Origin: Tenodera sinensis
Lineage: Eukaryota > Arthropoda > Insecta > Mantodea > Mantidae
Length of the DNA: 64,000 nt
Direction: 5' to 3'
NCBI GenBank assembly: GCA_030765045.1
Contig: CM060963.1
Span: 67,851,117-67,915,116 of the forward strand
Shown here: piece by piece, positions 12,653-23,654 of the stretch
How the letters are laid out: each line of letters begins with the position of its first letter
Position numbering within the stretch: the first letter of the stretch is position 1
Notes under the pieces: generated by a model
The model's database searches: none
What the model saw: only the letters and a program-made list of their open reading frames with translations
Told to the model about the DNA's origin: nothing
Position numbers and translations under genes: made by a program

Positions 12653-12948
12653 AATCTCGATTGAAAATACTATGTGCAGTCTTGAATTTGTTAAAATAAG
12701 ACACTGTAAATTATCACCGATAGATGGAAGAGGAGGTGCCTGAGCCAAGGTGCTAGTTGCTGGTTCATTGTTTTCATTATTTACACCGTCCAAACTAGCA
12801 TGTATTCTACTCCTTTCTCTACTATGTCGAGCAATTTCAGATCTACTTTTTCTTTCTTGCTTTTCTTTTTTTTTCCACATTCTAAATTTTCACTTCACCC
12901 GCATGTTTTCTCTCACGCTACGCTCTTGCTCTTTCTGCGGCTGACTTA
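12653..12948 (-). pseudogene. basic-peptide ORF relic of unknown function
   Basis: Minus-strand reading starts MPKSAAERARA near 12948, hits a stop, resumes with basic sequence (KKKEKQERKSRSEIARHSRE), and continues as HASLDGVNNENNEPATST and LAQAPPLPSIGDNLQ. The PKSAAERARA..R pattern recalls short basic repeats seen in some insect mobile-element proteins, but the family is not known to me. The frame ends at GAGATTTTGTAAGTAATC, which contains a strong splice donor (GTAAGT near 12653), so the frame may be one exon of a spliced unit. It lies inside the Rep-B region. Confidence 0.3.
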
Positions 12949-13307
12949 GGCATATTCACAACAAAGTTGTATGTTTTAATGGAGAAAATAGATTATAAAC
13001 AACGCGAACGCTAAACAATACTCGAAATGCGTTGGTTATACACACGTGTTTCAACGGAAGCTCTGTTGACAACCAACAGCTGTACTTAGTGATCGCCACG
13101 CCGCCTGAACGCAGTACACGAATGAAAGAAAGCGAGAAGAGGGTATGTCTCATTCTTCTCCGATACCCGAAGCCAAGCGAGACACAGCCCCACCACTTTT
13201 CGTCACACAAAAAGTTGTGGTTCAGAATTTCAGAGTCCTCCCATAAGAAGTTTCACTTCAATATTTTAATATGTGAAATACCTTAAGGAACAGGAATACC
13301 TTACATT

Positions 13308-13437
13308 TTTACTTTCTCTACTGGTAAGTAGGGGAGGTACTGTATTCCACCCAAAAATTCGATGTCGAGATTTCACCGGAAATATATGTTTTGAGGCCCC
13401 CTGAATCAAAATAAAGCATTTTTAGAAAACGGTCCGT

Positions 13438-13512
<75 letters not shown>

Positions 13513-14222
13513 TGTGTGTCAGTCTGTCAGCCTGTCAGTCTGTGGACAGCATAACTCAAAAACGAAAATTAGGTTAAAAACCAAGGTTGGTATTTAAGTT
13601 AAGTTGGTATTTAAGTCTTTCAAGGATGCGACCGAAGATTTTGAAGAAAATAGCCCCACCCTAAACTACCCTTTACATGGAAAATTTTTCGAAAATTTTG
13701 ATTTTCTTGAAAATGGCTCTAACGATTTTGATTAAAATGTCATATGTTTGAGATATTTTGATAACAAATGAAATGTTTATCATGAATTTTCTAGCTATAG
13801 CCCCTGTAGCCGTATTTACTCTGGACGACTTTTGCATAGCTGGTAAACCGTTAGAGATAGACCAAATCATACTGTACAAAAAGTGTAGATCTTGCTAAAA
13901 TACACAATTTATGTCTGAATAAATTTTCTTGTAGGTTGAACCATTTCGGAGATATTCCTTGTTATGTGTGTGAGTTTCGGAAAACTTGCTTTCGTGTGCA
14001 AAGAGAACGGAATCTCAAAGCTTTAAAAGATTTGACTATCGCACAAAGCCTACTGTATTCTAATATTCCCCTTGCGCCTACAAGGAAATAACCAATAAAA
14101 TAATTTGTAGAAATGTTTATTTTAACTAACACGAAGAAGATATAGGAATAAGAGTTTGTAATAATGGTTAGTACAAGAGTAGAGAAAGTCATGTGAGTGC
14201 AACACATCAGATTTTTCTTCTG
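13308..14222 (-). repeat. Rep-A copy C, near full length
   Basis: Read on the minus strand it starts AAAAATCTGATGTG-like near 14222 and ends at the boundary TACTTTCTCTAC (13308-13320). Landmarks present: AATGGCTCTAACGATTTTGA, GACTTTTGCATAGCTGGTAA, ATTCGATGTCGAGATTTCAC. A pure TG array occupies 13435-13512. It abuts a LINE C-terminal fragment in the same orientation. Confidence 0.85.
13435..13512. repeat. (TG)n microsatellite in Rep-A copy C
   Basis: About 35 TG units flanked by CGGTCCGTGTGTATG and TCTGTGTGTCAG, at the standard Rep-A CA position. Confidence 0.95.
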
Positions 14223-14415
14223 GCATTCCAATATAAAGCTGATAAATTGTTTGTTGCTGTTGAACTGGATTAAGAGCTGTACATTGAACTAGATGTGTGG
14301 AGTCCAACATGGATTTTGCTTCTTTGCAGATGACACACTCCTTTGTTGGGGACAAGTTTATTCTTGCTAGATGAACTGCTAAACAGTAATGTCCTATTTC
14401 CAGTTTGAAAATCAT
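14200..14415 (-). pseudogene. non-LTR retrotransposon ORF2 C-terminal fragment
   Basis: The peptide includes LEIGHYCLAVHLARINLSP, then ECVICKEAKS and HLVQCTALNP. This matches the zinc-knuckle-like C-terminus of Jockey/R1-type LINE ORF2 (TGH..L..HL..I ... C..C ... H.L..C). Only about 65 codons remain and no reverse transcriptase lies upstream. The frame runs into the start of Rep-A copy C at about 14222, on the same strand, so Rep-A here could be either a later insertion or LINE-linked 3' sequence. Confidence 0.6.
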
Positions 14416-14619
14416 TACTGCGACACGATATCACTGCCGTAATATGTGTTTGTCACATTCATGTAAACCATACACAGATATATTTATCGCTAGTTTCTAA
14501 ACATGATTACTCAATTATAACAAAAGTGTAATTTATTTAATCATAGAGATGTTTATTCTCTCAAATGTATCACTTAAATTATAAATTACTATATACAAAC
14601 AAAATAAATATAATTTGTC

Positions 14620-14715
14620 TAGTTTTAGGTAATATTGTTGCTTCCATTTTGATTCAATTACCGGTTTCAAGCACCTACTTAATACAAGTTTTCCTAACCA
14701 GCATACATACATCAC
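14620..14715 (-). pseudogene. short coding-like peptide conserved between Rep-B copies
   Basis: The minus frame reads MYVCWLGKLVLSRCLKP then VIESKWKQQY. The 53.4 kb copy reads YVCWRRKLVLYRCLKP then LIETKWKQQY. Hand comparison shows about half the base changes at third codon positions (AAA/AAG, AGG/AGA, CCG/CCC, CAA/CAG), which suggests past protein constraint. The family is not recognised. Confidence 0.35.
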
Positions 14716-15096
14716 AATTGTAAATATTTTTTACTGGATCTTTCAGAAAAAAACAAAGGTATCAACCTCACTTCGTTTTCCCTATTGGGGTGTTATCAAG
14801 TCACCACGTTCGCGATAGGAAACGTGAAGAACGCCTCAAAAGACCCCAGGAAACGACACGTTTGTACAACGTGATACCTCAGTCATGCGACACTGGTGGT
14901 TTCAGATGCAGTATGCGAGAAGCCGTGCTATTGATACATACTACAAATACAACGATGTATTTTCTACATTTTTTTGCCTTATATAATCACAGAATGGTAA
15001 ATAAAATATAGTGGTTTTAAGCACCTATTGTACAGTTTTACGGAACAAACAGCTATGATAACCCAGGGTAATAAATAAACCTCTCCATATATTTAA

Positions 15097-15113
15097 CCTT
15101 CCGGCAGGCGCGC
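15097..15113 (+). repeat. piggyBac left terminal inverted repeat
   Basis: CCTTCCGGCAGGCGCGC follows the left TTAA and pairs with the right end at 17384-17400 with four mismatches in 17 bases. Confidence 0.9.
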
Positions 15114-15137
15114 CTAATTTTGTCACATGAGGCGCGC

Positions 15138-15154
15138 GTTGTAAAATTTACAAC
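15138..15154. repeat. piggyBac internal palindrome 1
   Basis: GTTGTAAAATTTACAAC is a near-perfect inverted repeat directly preceded by GGCGCGC. The same arrangement recurs at 17183-17199. It is a candidate transposase-binding site (inference). Confidence 0.7.
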
Positions 15155-15293
15155 ATGGACATTTTTAAATGATAGCAAGCGTATGATAAACAAACTGGTT
15201 AATATTTTGAATAAGACAGTTCAAAACAACTATTATTACATCCTATAACAAAAACTTAGCTCTTTTAGTTCTCTATGATACCATTTTATACAG

Positions 15294-17146
15294 CTATTCT
15301 GAAACACATTCACTTTCATAACACCTTTCACATACAATTTGTTTGTTAGTATGACTTTTACAAGCAAAGTTTCCCCATCTATCACATTTAATGGAAGTTG
15401 AGGAATTGTTTTGACGTCCACAAAGGATACATGCCCCACGTTTCTTTGCCAGAGGTTCAAGGATCTTATCTTCAGAAGACGATGCTTCTTCACGGAACTG
15501 CATAAGAAATACAGTGAGATCAGCTGGTGGCGATTCTAGATGCGAGTTGTTCTTTCATAAGACTTTCTGTTAGCTTCTTGAGGTAAATACGTCTTCGTGA
15601 AGTTGCCTCTGGCTTTGCAGAGGAGAACAATACTTGCGAATTTATACCAGCAATGTTCAAAAGGGTGAAGAATATAGCCAATGGCCATCTTCTAGTAATC
15701 CTTGAAACGGAATAAGAGGCACACATTTTATCTACAACATCAACTCCACCTTTTGTCATATTGAAGTCCGTGATTATTTCTGGTTTGTGAGTTGCTTCAT
15801 CAAGTGCTGCTATGTCATGCATAGTAGACAGAAGTATGACAGCACGATTTTTACGAGGAACATATGAAACTAAGGTCTTGTCCTTCTGAAATCCAAACAA
15901 TGCTTTTCCAATTTCTCTTGTTTTGTTTGGGAGAAATTTTATGTCTGTTCTTCCTCATTGTTCCAATACATGTAATATTCTTTTGCAGTAAATATTCAGC
16001 AAGTTGATAGCTTGTGTTCCAATTCTCAGTAGTTAGATTCCTGTTGGAGTTTTCTATTGGTACCAAAAGTCTCTTCACTATATCCTCAGGAGCATTAGAT
16101 ACGCGGCAATGCCCTTCTGGTTGCATGTCGCAATAAATCTCCAGATTACTGCAATAAAATCTTTTTGCATCGCATAATGCAAACATTTTTTTTCCATATT
16201 CAGCCGGTTTGCTGGGAATGTACTATATCCATCCACACCGATCTCTAAGGGGATGAAGCATTTCATCTACTGTGGTGAATTCACTTAGGGTATAAGAATT
16301 TTGACAATTAGCAACAAAAGCTTCCAACACTGTACGAATTGCAGCCAACTTATCAGTTTTTCTCCTATCAATCCTCGTTTCCATGTCATCAAACCGCATA
16401 TAACTTAGAAGAAACAGACACCTTTTGTAACTCATTGCAGCTCTAAGCAGTTGCATTCCTGTTCCATCTGCTACCCGAAGTTCCTTTACATTAGCATGAT
16501 GGCTCTTTCTTGTACCAATCAGGAAAAGAATCTTCAACATTGCCATTATTTCGTGTCTTGATGTCACTTTATTATCCCTTTCACGCGAGAATTTATGAGT
16601 ACCTCGCTGTTTAGTTATATACATATTTGTATAGTTTACGATTTCATCAAAAATGTTAAGGTCAGTTATTTTCAGAAAAGCACCGACTTCATTAGTTATG
16701 TCCATCACATTTCTCTTGGGGCCTGGCAGAATATTCACAATGTTTTTTCTTTTGGTTTTTGAAAGTTTAGGACACTCACTTTTATGCCAACGCGTAACTT
16801 GGTCTTTTCCAATAAAGAATTCCAGCTCTTCCATGGGCTCTTCGAAATCATCACCATCCGTAGCTTCCCGTTCAGATTCGCTGTCATGGTCCTCAGGTTC
16901 AATGTTCTTGTCACTCAAATCCACATCACTTTCCTCCAGTTCTGAAAAGTCTGAATATACTTCATCATTGCTCTCTACGAGTAACTTGCGAATTTCCTCT
17001 TCTGATAAACCTTCCGAACTAAAATAAAATAACAAAAGAAACATACTAATATAACAAAATCAACATTTGTTATGCAGCTATTGAAAATAAAAAAAAAAAA
17101 ACAGTGAATAAGTACATTTCACTTTTTATTATACTCACCTCTGCAT
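15294..17146 (-). pseudogene. piggyBac transposase (DDE_Tnp_1_7 family), disrupted
   Basis: The predicted first exon is ATGCAGAG (17146-17139), joined over a 120-bp intron to a long exon starting at 17018, giving MQSSEGLSEEEIRKLL. An acidic N-terminus (ELEESDVDLSDKN, PMEELEFF) follows. The core has TTVDEM (first catalytic Asp, 16267-16269), YIPSKPAEYGKKMFALCDAK, NLTTENWNTSYQLAEYLL, FGFQKDKTLVSYVP and TKGGVDVVDKMCASY (third Asp pair). The C-terminal Cys-rich domain is CILCG...CDRWGNFACKSH...CERC. Defects: in-frame TAG at 16223-16225 before YIPSKP, a frameshift near 15910-15925 and another near 15510-15525. The second catalytic position reads TTENW where the family has TTDNW (GAG at 16025-16027). 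The original length, about 570 residues, is normal for the family. Host-gene exaptation is unlikely given the breaks. Confidence 0.93.
17019..17138 (-). other. predicted intron of the piggyBac transposase
   Basis: On the minus strand the donor is AG|GTGAGTAT after an 8-nt coding exon, and the acceptor is TTTTATTTTAG|TTCGG. The 120-bp interval is A/T-rich with a T-run. Splicing restores a start and the family-typical GLSEEEI N-terminus, whereas the unspliced frame starts with a hydrophobic stretch made from the acceptor's pyrimidine tract. Confidence 0.7.
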
Positions 17147-17182
17147 ATTGACTGCTAGAAACTGTTACAAGAGCAGGCGCGC

Positions 17183-17199
17183 GTTGTACTTATTACAAC
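17183..17199. repeat. piggyBac internal palindrome 2
   Basis: GTTGTACTTATTACAAC preceded by GGCGCGC, about 200 bp inside the right end, in direct orientation to palindrome 1 and just upstream of the transposase start. Confidence 0.65.
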
Positions 17200-17365
17200 A
17201 TTCAACTACCTCATTGCTTACAATGCAGAAAACAAACTGACAAAGCTGAACAAGGAAACTAAAACCATAGTAACATTGTCGAATAAACAACAATAGAGGA
17301 ATACATTGTAGCGGCGGCACATTAGCTCAAGATTAAGGCATTGATAAAGCATAAAAACAGCTGCT

Positions 17366-17382
17366 GTTGTACTTTTTACAAC
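17366..17382. repeat. piggyBac internal palindrome 3
   Basis: GTTGTACTTTTTACAAC lies directly inside the right terminal repeat, mirroring palindrome 1 at the left end. Confidence 0.65.
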
Positions 17383-17383
17383 A

Positions 17384-17400
17384 GCGCTCCCGCCGGTGGG
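17384..17400 (-). repeat. piggyBac right terminal inverted repeat
   Basis: Reversed it reads CCCACCGGCGGGAGCGC and abuts the right TTAA at 17401-17404. Confidence 0.9.
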
Positions 17401-17404
17401 TTAA

Positions 17405-20400
17405 AGCTCTATTTAGTCCTCTTTCTTCAACAAGTCAAAATTCCAAAGGGGTCGTCTACAAAGGAAAATTCTATACTTGTTATTCTTCGTAACTAAGCAT
17501 CGCCAAGAAAAGCGACAAACGATATGCGCCTTTACGCTGTTTTAGATTTGGAGGTCACACAGATGCAATACGAAATAGTCATGTTATCTGTGGTATCTTA
17601 AGGAGAAGGAGCTCTTCCACCTCACACAAATGTAACGCTTCCACAAGATTAAATTGTGGACAGAAACATACACAAACGAACACATAATACCATAACAATC
17701 TGTATACAAAATATACACGAAGATTATTCATTTGTAAAATCAACAAATTAGCCAATCACGAGACAAAACTTATTAAATTTGGGGGTGTGACGTAGCCACA
17801 GCTATCAGAATTACCCCAATAACTGCCTTAGTTTGAGTTTGGGCACTAAAGCAACGCATTCCAACAGATTCTGACCGCATTCATAAACTGAATGAGAAGT
17901 TTCAACATTCTAGTGAAATTCTGTTTTAATTATGTGTCATCCATTTACGATCACTAGGGTTCATTTTAAATAAATGCATGGCCTTCAGACGATACATGAA
18001 ACTCTAAATGAACTGATCAAGAACTGTTTATTGGAATAGACTCATCATCTCATCCTATTCCTTGGGTCTCCACATTTTTTTCCCTCGCATCTACTGGCTC
18101 ACTTCCGCAGGATACCTGCTAGCAGCTGGTTACTGACAATCTCTGTTTGCAGCACACACCAAACTAACAAGAAAACGCCAGTAGCCATTGAGGTTATTTT
18201 AGCAAGCTATTACCGTCATTGTTGAGCAAAGCCGCCGACATTCCATGCATTAGTCGATAAAACTCCTTGATGTTAAATCTCTTCGATAGATATATGTTTT
18301 ATCCTTGCGATTTCAGTATGAAAAAAGGGCAGAGAGTAGTACACAGCGGGGTGTTGGAGTAAAATTGGCATCAAGCTGGTGTGCTTTCCCTTACTCCATA
18401 TTTTACTCCCCGCAGGTAGCGTAACCTTGCTGCACGGTAGGACGCTTGGGATTTACAGCCCACCAACGCTAACCAAATGTATCAATGTGCATGAATGACA
18501 AGCCGACTGATGCAAGCACCAATACAAGCACAAAAAACTGAGCACTAACACCACATTATAAATGCTGCTTCAGACAACACTTACAAAAGTGGAAGAAGCG
18601 TTCTATGACTGCACGTTTCTGTAGCGGTCATGTTTTTCTAGTTTAAATAGCCTTTAAAGATAACTTGAGGTATACATTTTTGAATGCTTTAAAATTATAA
18701 AGGGAAAGAAGTCTAATTAAAGATAAACTTTCGATTAAAGTAAACATAAAAGCTATGATCAGGTTCTGAAGGGGGCTTACCACCGCAACTTCTATTAGAT
18801 TTTCACGTAAAGCTTTTTATTTCTAAACTGTTTGACAGAATTACAAGAATTTAATGATTACTCTGAAATTTTATATTTTGATCTTTTATAAATAAATATG
18901 AATTTAAAGACAACCGACCCCACAAAAATTGGTGTCTCACATTAAATCTGGATATGTTTTAAATGCACTTTATAGGGATTTAATCTATAACATGGCAGTA
19001 TTAAGGAATTAAAATCACAATGTTTAACAACAAGTAATTAGTAAAACTGATAATAGCAAAAAATGTGAAAAACTATTACTATTTATTTCTGATTACAAAT
19101 TTTAGGAACAAGATCACCAGCAGTTAACAGTTAACCATTTGATTTCTTATCCCGTGGAAATTTAATTGATTTTTTCTTCTGGTTTATGTGACCCTTGTAC
19201 CTGATACATACACTGAAAGTGAATCCATACTGGATTTGACAAATACACTAAACGAATTTACAACAGAGTGAAATATGCCTAACACATGTATCAGGGGGGG
19301 GGGGGCACAACGAGCAATTTTTGTCACCTTCAATTCGATCTGCAACTCAGCGATACATTATTTTCTCCTTTTACTGTTTTCATGCTGGGGGGAGGTTCCA
19401 GAATATTTGGCACCAATAAAGATGCATTTTGTATTATATAGAGTATTAATCTAACAAAGCTGCTCAGTTCCGTAAGAAATTTGACTTTTGGGTTTCTTAT
19501 TTATACGTTTCTAGCTAGCTTATCTAAGGTTGCATGGTTAGGTTTTTAAACCCTGGTGAAGAATTAATTCATCTTATTTACCTTTCCCCGTTCTTTGAGA
19601 TGATTGTGCACCCAGGCAAAAAATGATTGAGCGCTGTAACATTTCCAAGTGTTGCTTAACAGAGCTTAGTTCACACGTGCACGTGCGGTATGCTACAAAT
19701 TACACGTGTACACAGTGAGGCATTACATTAATATATATATATATCAACAACAAGGGAACAACTAAAAGAACCGTGCTCAGCTAACTTGCACCGTAAATAT
19801 CCTCAAAGTAAAGCAAACCTTGAGAGCTGAACTGTGTTTCAGTTCTGTATAAACAGAGTAAACGTTTCTCCGTGTTAGAAATAGCTTAGTGTCAACGTAT
19901 TGCCTTCAAATCTTTGTGTTACTCCGGAAGAAGGTTAGAATACAAAGATCGGCACAGTCCCCGCCCCCCTCTTTCTTTCATATCAGCATCCTTAGATTCG
20001 ATATAGACGTCATAAATGAACTTTGTTTTATAACAAATGGCATGTAAAATATTTATCTGCACAAACTAGATAAACATAAAAAGTCAAAAACATAGTGACC
20101 TTCGGTTGCTTTAAAAGTAGAAAAAACATAATAAAACATGGGTTAGTGCTTCCTGAAACTGCGTCACGTCTACCTGAAACCAATGTAGAAACCAGGGCGA
20201 GCACGTTGATCCACGGCTTCTGCCATTGCTAGAGTATGAATTAATGCTTTGTTTTAGCATGCTAATAGTGATTAGAGACCTCTTTTGATGAAAAATGGAA
20301 CCAAAGTCACGTGTGTGATACAACAATTGTATACAGGCGTTTTGGTATCGAACCTTATTATGACAAATACAAATGAAATAAAGTAGAAGTTCTCTAAGGA

Positions 20401-21709
20401 TAATTAAAAGTGTGCTTTTTGTTTTTATACTCTGGGAAGTTTAACAACTATTTGCATTCGGTGGAGTCAACTGCCATTTTCTTCTACTCCATTGCATTCT
20501 GACAGCCACATTTTATAAGTGATTTATGTTTAGCATAATATTCATTAATAATATAAATAAATAGTCCATGGCTTTCTCACGTTCAAGTCAAGGCCTTCTT
20601 CGTGTAGGGAAAACCGCTTAATGGCAACTCAAAAGCTTAGCATGGCCGAGGTTACACTAAACTGAAGTACTGCCAACCTTACAATAGGATTTACCAGTAT
20701 CAAACTAGTCCTTAATACCTACTTTGCCAATTTTGTTCTGAAACAATGCTTTCCAGGTTAAATATATCGTACTGTACGTATTAATACGAATTGTGTTTTA
20801 AAAGTGACAATGAAGAATTGTAAGCACTAAAACCACTCAGATATGCACACGTGAGACATAGCGGTACCGACACAACCATTTAAACTAAAAGGTGACCTAC
20901 CTACAAGATAATACCTATATTGCCAACCTAAGAACTACAGTTAGCACCACTTACGGCCGGTATTTTCTAGGGCTATTTGCTGGCATTGACGTCAATTGAA
21001 CAGACGGAATGTCACCAAAAGTGACCAGAGAGCACTATAACGGGGAAAATGTGTCACAATTGGTTTTGGAGGATTTTAACAGCTCGCGTTTTCTATAATC
21101 TTGTTCTTTTATAACTCCAATATCTGCATATTTAAGTACAAGGGCTTTGTAAATCATTGATTCTTTCCGTAAATTATGAATAAAATTAGAAAATGCTTTA
21201 TCGCCCAAGTTCTCAGAACAAATTCGCCTTTTCAATGGCGAAAGAATTATCAAAAGTGACTGAGTGGTTTTTGAGATAGTTTGGAAACATAAAAGCTTTC
21301 ATCTCTTTGAGAACATAATTATGATTATAGTTATTTTGGTAGATTTTGGTTCACATTAGGCTACAAATGAAACATATCTTAAACAAAACGCTTCAGAAGA
21401 TCACAGTTATGTGATATTTCATATTAGGTATACAAAAGCCCTTGCAGGACTACTAGTTATTAAACATGTGCAACTCTTTTAGATACCCTTGAAAACAGGA
21501 ACTAATTGCATGAAATCTCATTTCTTCTTCCATTGCGCTTTTCACTTAGAACTGGTTATTATTTAAAAGGTTATGTTTGTATCCTGAATGTACTGTGTGA
21601 TATTGATACAATCCACCAACTTTGAGACAGTAAACCATTATGTAATATTAGATGCGTATCAAGATTCCGCGACTTGAAGTATATTTCTTTATATGAGCAT
21701 AATAAGCAG
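17405..21709. other. unassigned DNA
   Basis: About 4.3 kb without recognisable coding sequence or element ends. Small features: an 11-base G run near 19293, a short (TA)n near 19733 and AT-rich spacers. The minus frames at 20111-20326 and 21035-21253 lack motifs. Confidence 0.4.
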
Positions 21710-21872
21710 AGAAAGTACCGTATACAACCCAAAGTTTCAATGTCAAGAAATTATCGGAAACAGCTTAGTCTGCCAGCACCCAAAAAATCAATCTTAGGAA
21801 AAGCTGTGCGTGCGTGCGCGTTTGCGTGTGAACAATCTTAACTTAAAGAAAAGTGAGCTAAACACCAAGTTT

Positions 21873-21936
<64 letters not shown>

Positions 21937-22540
21937 AAGTCTTGCAAGACTGTGACACTTACATTTTCAAGATATTCCCCATCCCAAACTAGTCCCTATA
22001 AAACTATTTATTCTTAAAAAATACTTTCCAATTTTGATCAAAATGAGGTGAGACTGATACTTTAGGGACAATTGGAATGCATATCCTGGTTTCTGGTAAT
22101 TGCCTCTGAAGTCCTCTTCATTCTAGATGGCTGTTGCATAACTGGTAAACCATAACAGAAATGTAGATATTGTTAAAACACACAACTAATGTCAAGAATA
22201 TTTTAACTCGTATTTTTATGTATCCTATTTTATTAGTTTGAATTTTGCAGCACCTCTACGTTTCCCAAATACAAAGTCGTTATTTTTTTTTCTCCTGGTA
22301 ATGCTAGGGTATTGGAATTTCGATGCCACTACATAGTGACCAGCTCTTAAAAAATTACTACCGCTTAAGCCTGCTTTAGTTTCTAATTCGCATTGTGCAT
22401 ACTAGGAAATATTAACAAAACCTTTCTATAATAGAAGTGTTTTTCTCAATTAACTTGAGGCAGCTGGAAGAATAAGCTATCGTAAGAGTAGTTTGTTGAA
22501 GAATGAGTGGAGAAAGCAGTGAGAATGTAGCATTTCTTTT
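21710..22540 (-). repeat. Rep-A copy D, diverged
   Basis: On the minus strand it keeps GTTGCATAACTGGTAAACC (reversed), TTTTGATCAAAATG and the end block TTTCAATGTCAAG, and meets a GCAGAGAAAGTAC boundary near 21710. Its microsatellite differs: a (TA)n array at 21874-21933 replaces the GGTATTTAA segment. Confidence 0.7.
21874..21933. repeat. (TA)n microsatellite
   Basis: About 30 TA units within Rep-A copy D, following CACCAAGTTTGG. Confidence 0.95.
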
Positions 22541-23654
22541 GACCCTCTATTGCACTAATTATTTTATTGGTTTATATATCCCTATCATAGGCATTTTAAT
22601 GGAAGCAATTCGAATAGGATCGTTAAAACGAGACGTAATGGAGTGACCATAAATTCAAAGCTGAACCCCTTGAGGCACCAGTAACTGGTAAAATATGTCT
22701 GTGGTAAAGGGTGCAGAGGTCCCCTGTAAAATAATCATGGAAATGGTTGCCTCCTGCATGGATTTTGAAATAAAATACCCAATACGTTTATGATATACAA
22801 ATACTACAGATACATTTTTTTATTTTTAAATGTCAAAATAATATAAAGTTACATAAAAAGTCACATTAAATATTCTAAAACTTTGACAAAACCTTTTTGT
22901 TGCCAAATGACATCACTACGCATTAATGTTATATGCATTTTAAGTATGTTTGTTTTCGAAAAGCTGTTCCAGAACTTTTTCCAAAGTCTTACCGTTTATG
23001 TATTATTTAAATGAATGCATTATGTTGGTAAATGTTGACCATAACACCCTGCCCAAATGTTCTCACAGAAGTACAATGGTTTGCTGTCCGGGGATTGAGA
23101 AAGCCAAACAATGTTTTTCAGCTGTTCCACATCTCTCAGTTTTGGACGTGCTCCCTAAAAAGCTTAAATGATTGTTTGGGGTAGTTATCGCGTTGTAATA
23201 CGGACCCATGCCAATCAAAAGCCTCCCAATGGCTTTGTGTGCATCACTGCAGGATATTAGAGCTCGTCTCGCTTAAGCCGTTCGTAATTTATTTTAGCCA
23301 TCATGCGCATCACAGCTAGTCGAGGACAAATCATTTTCAACCCATGCAAGTGACAGACATTGACATTGTGTGACACAGTTGCAACCTATACTGTTAGCCT
23401 AAGAAATACAACGAATATTTGGGAAATTTGGATCACTGAAAAACTTTCATTTTCCATTCATAAACATTTGCAAAGCAATTAGGAGGTAGAACTTTTATGT
23501 CTTTGTAACTTAAGTACTTTCCAGCATGGCCTCTACAATGTTCCGAGTCAGAGTTCAATTATAGATTTAAAGGGTGTTTACGTGAACTCCTATAAAAATA
23601 TCTGATTCGTGCACTCATGTTATTATATCTACTCAGTCCTGTACAAATAATACC
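22541..23654. other. unassigned DNA
   Basis: No domain was recognised. The 73-codon frame at 22950-23171 has no support beyond being open. Confidence 0.4.

Larger units (their letters stand above)
12300..14890. repeat. Rep-B copy 1, interrupted or long form
   Basis: Two blocks here match 53.08-53.73 kb in the same order and orientation. Block 1 is about 12300-12510 (shared: AGTATGTTTT, CTATAATTGGTTAATTTA, TAGGAATACAA). Block 2 is about 14450-14890 (shared: TTCTAAACAT, TAATACAAG, CAGCATACATA, CCTCAAAAGA). In the 53 kb copy the blocks are adjacent; here about 1.9 kb lies between them, holding a bZIP-like ORF relic, Rep-A copy C and a LINE C-terminal fragment. Either this copy took insertions or the other is deleted. 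Confidence 0.6.
15093..17404 (-). mobile_element. piggyBac-superfamily DNA transposon, structurally complete
   Basis: A 2,304-bp element (15097-17400) is flanked by TTAA on both sides (15093-15096 and 17401-17404), the piggyBac target. The left end reads CCTTCCGGCAGGCGCGC and the right end, reversed, CCCACCGGCGGGAGCGC: imperfect inverted repeats agreeing at CCnnCCGGCnGGnGCGC. Inside are three 17-bp GTTGTA...TACAAC palindromes, two of them preceded by GGCGCGC. The single gene is on the minus strand and codes for a piggyBac transposase, now broken. Length and layout fit the family (usually about 2.3-2.5 kb). Insertion was cut-and-paste into TTAA; the element is probably non-autonomous today. 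Confidence 0.95.

Noticed and set aside
16653..17027. Plus-strand 124-codon Ser-rich frame
   Set aside because: Antisense shadow of the acidic piggyBac N-terminus; the minus frame carries the family motifs.
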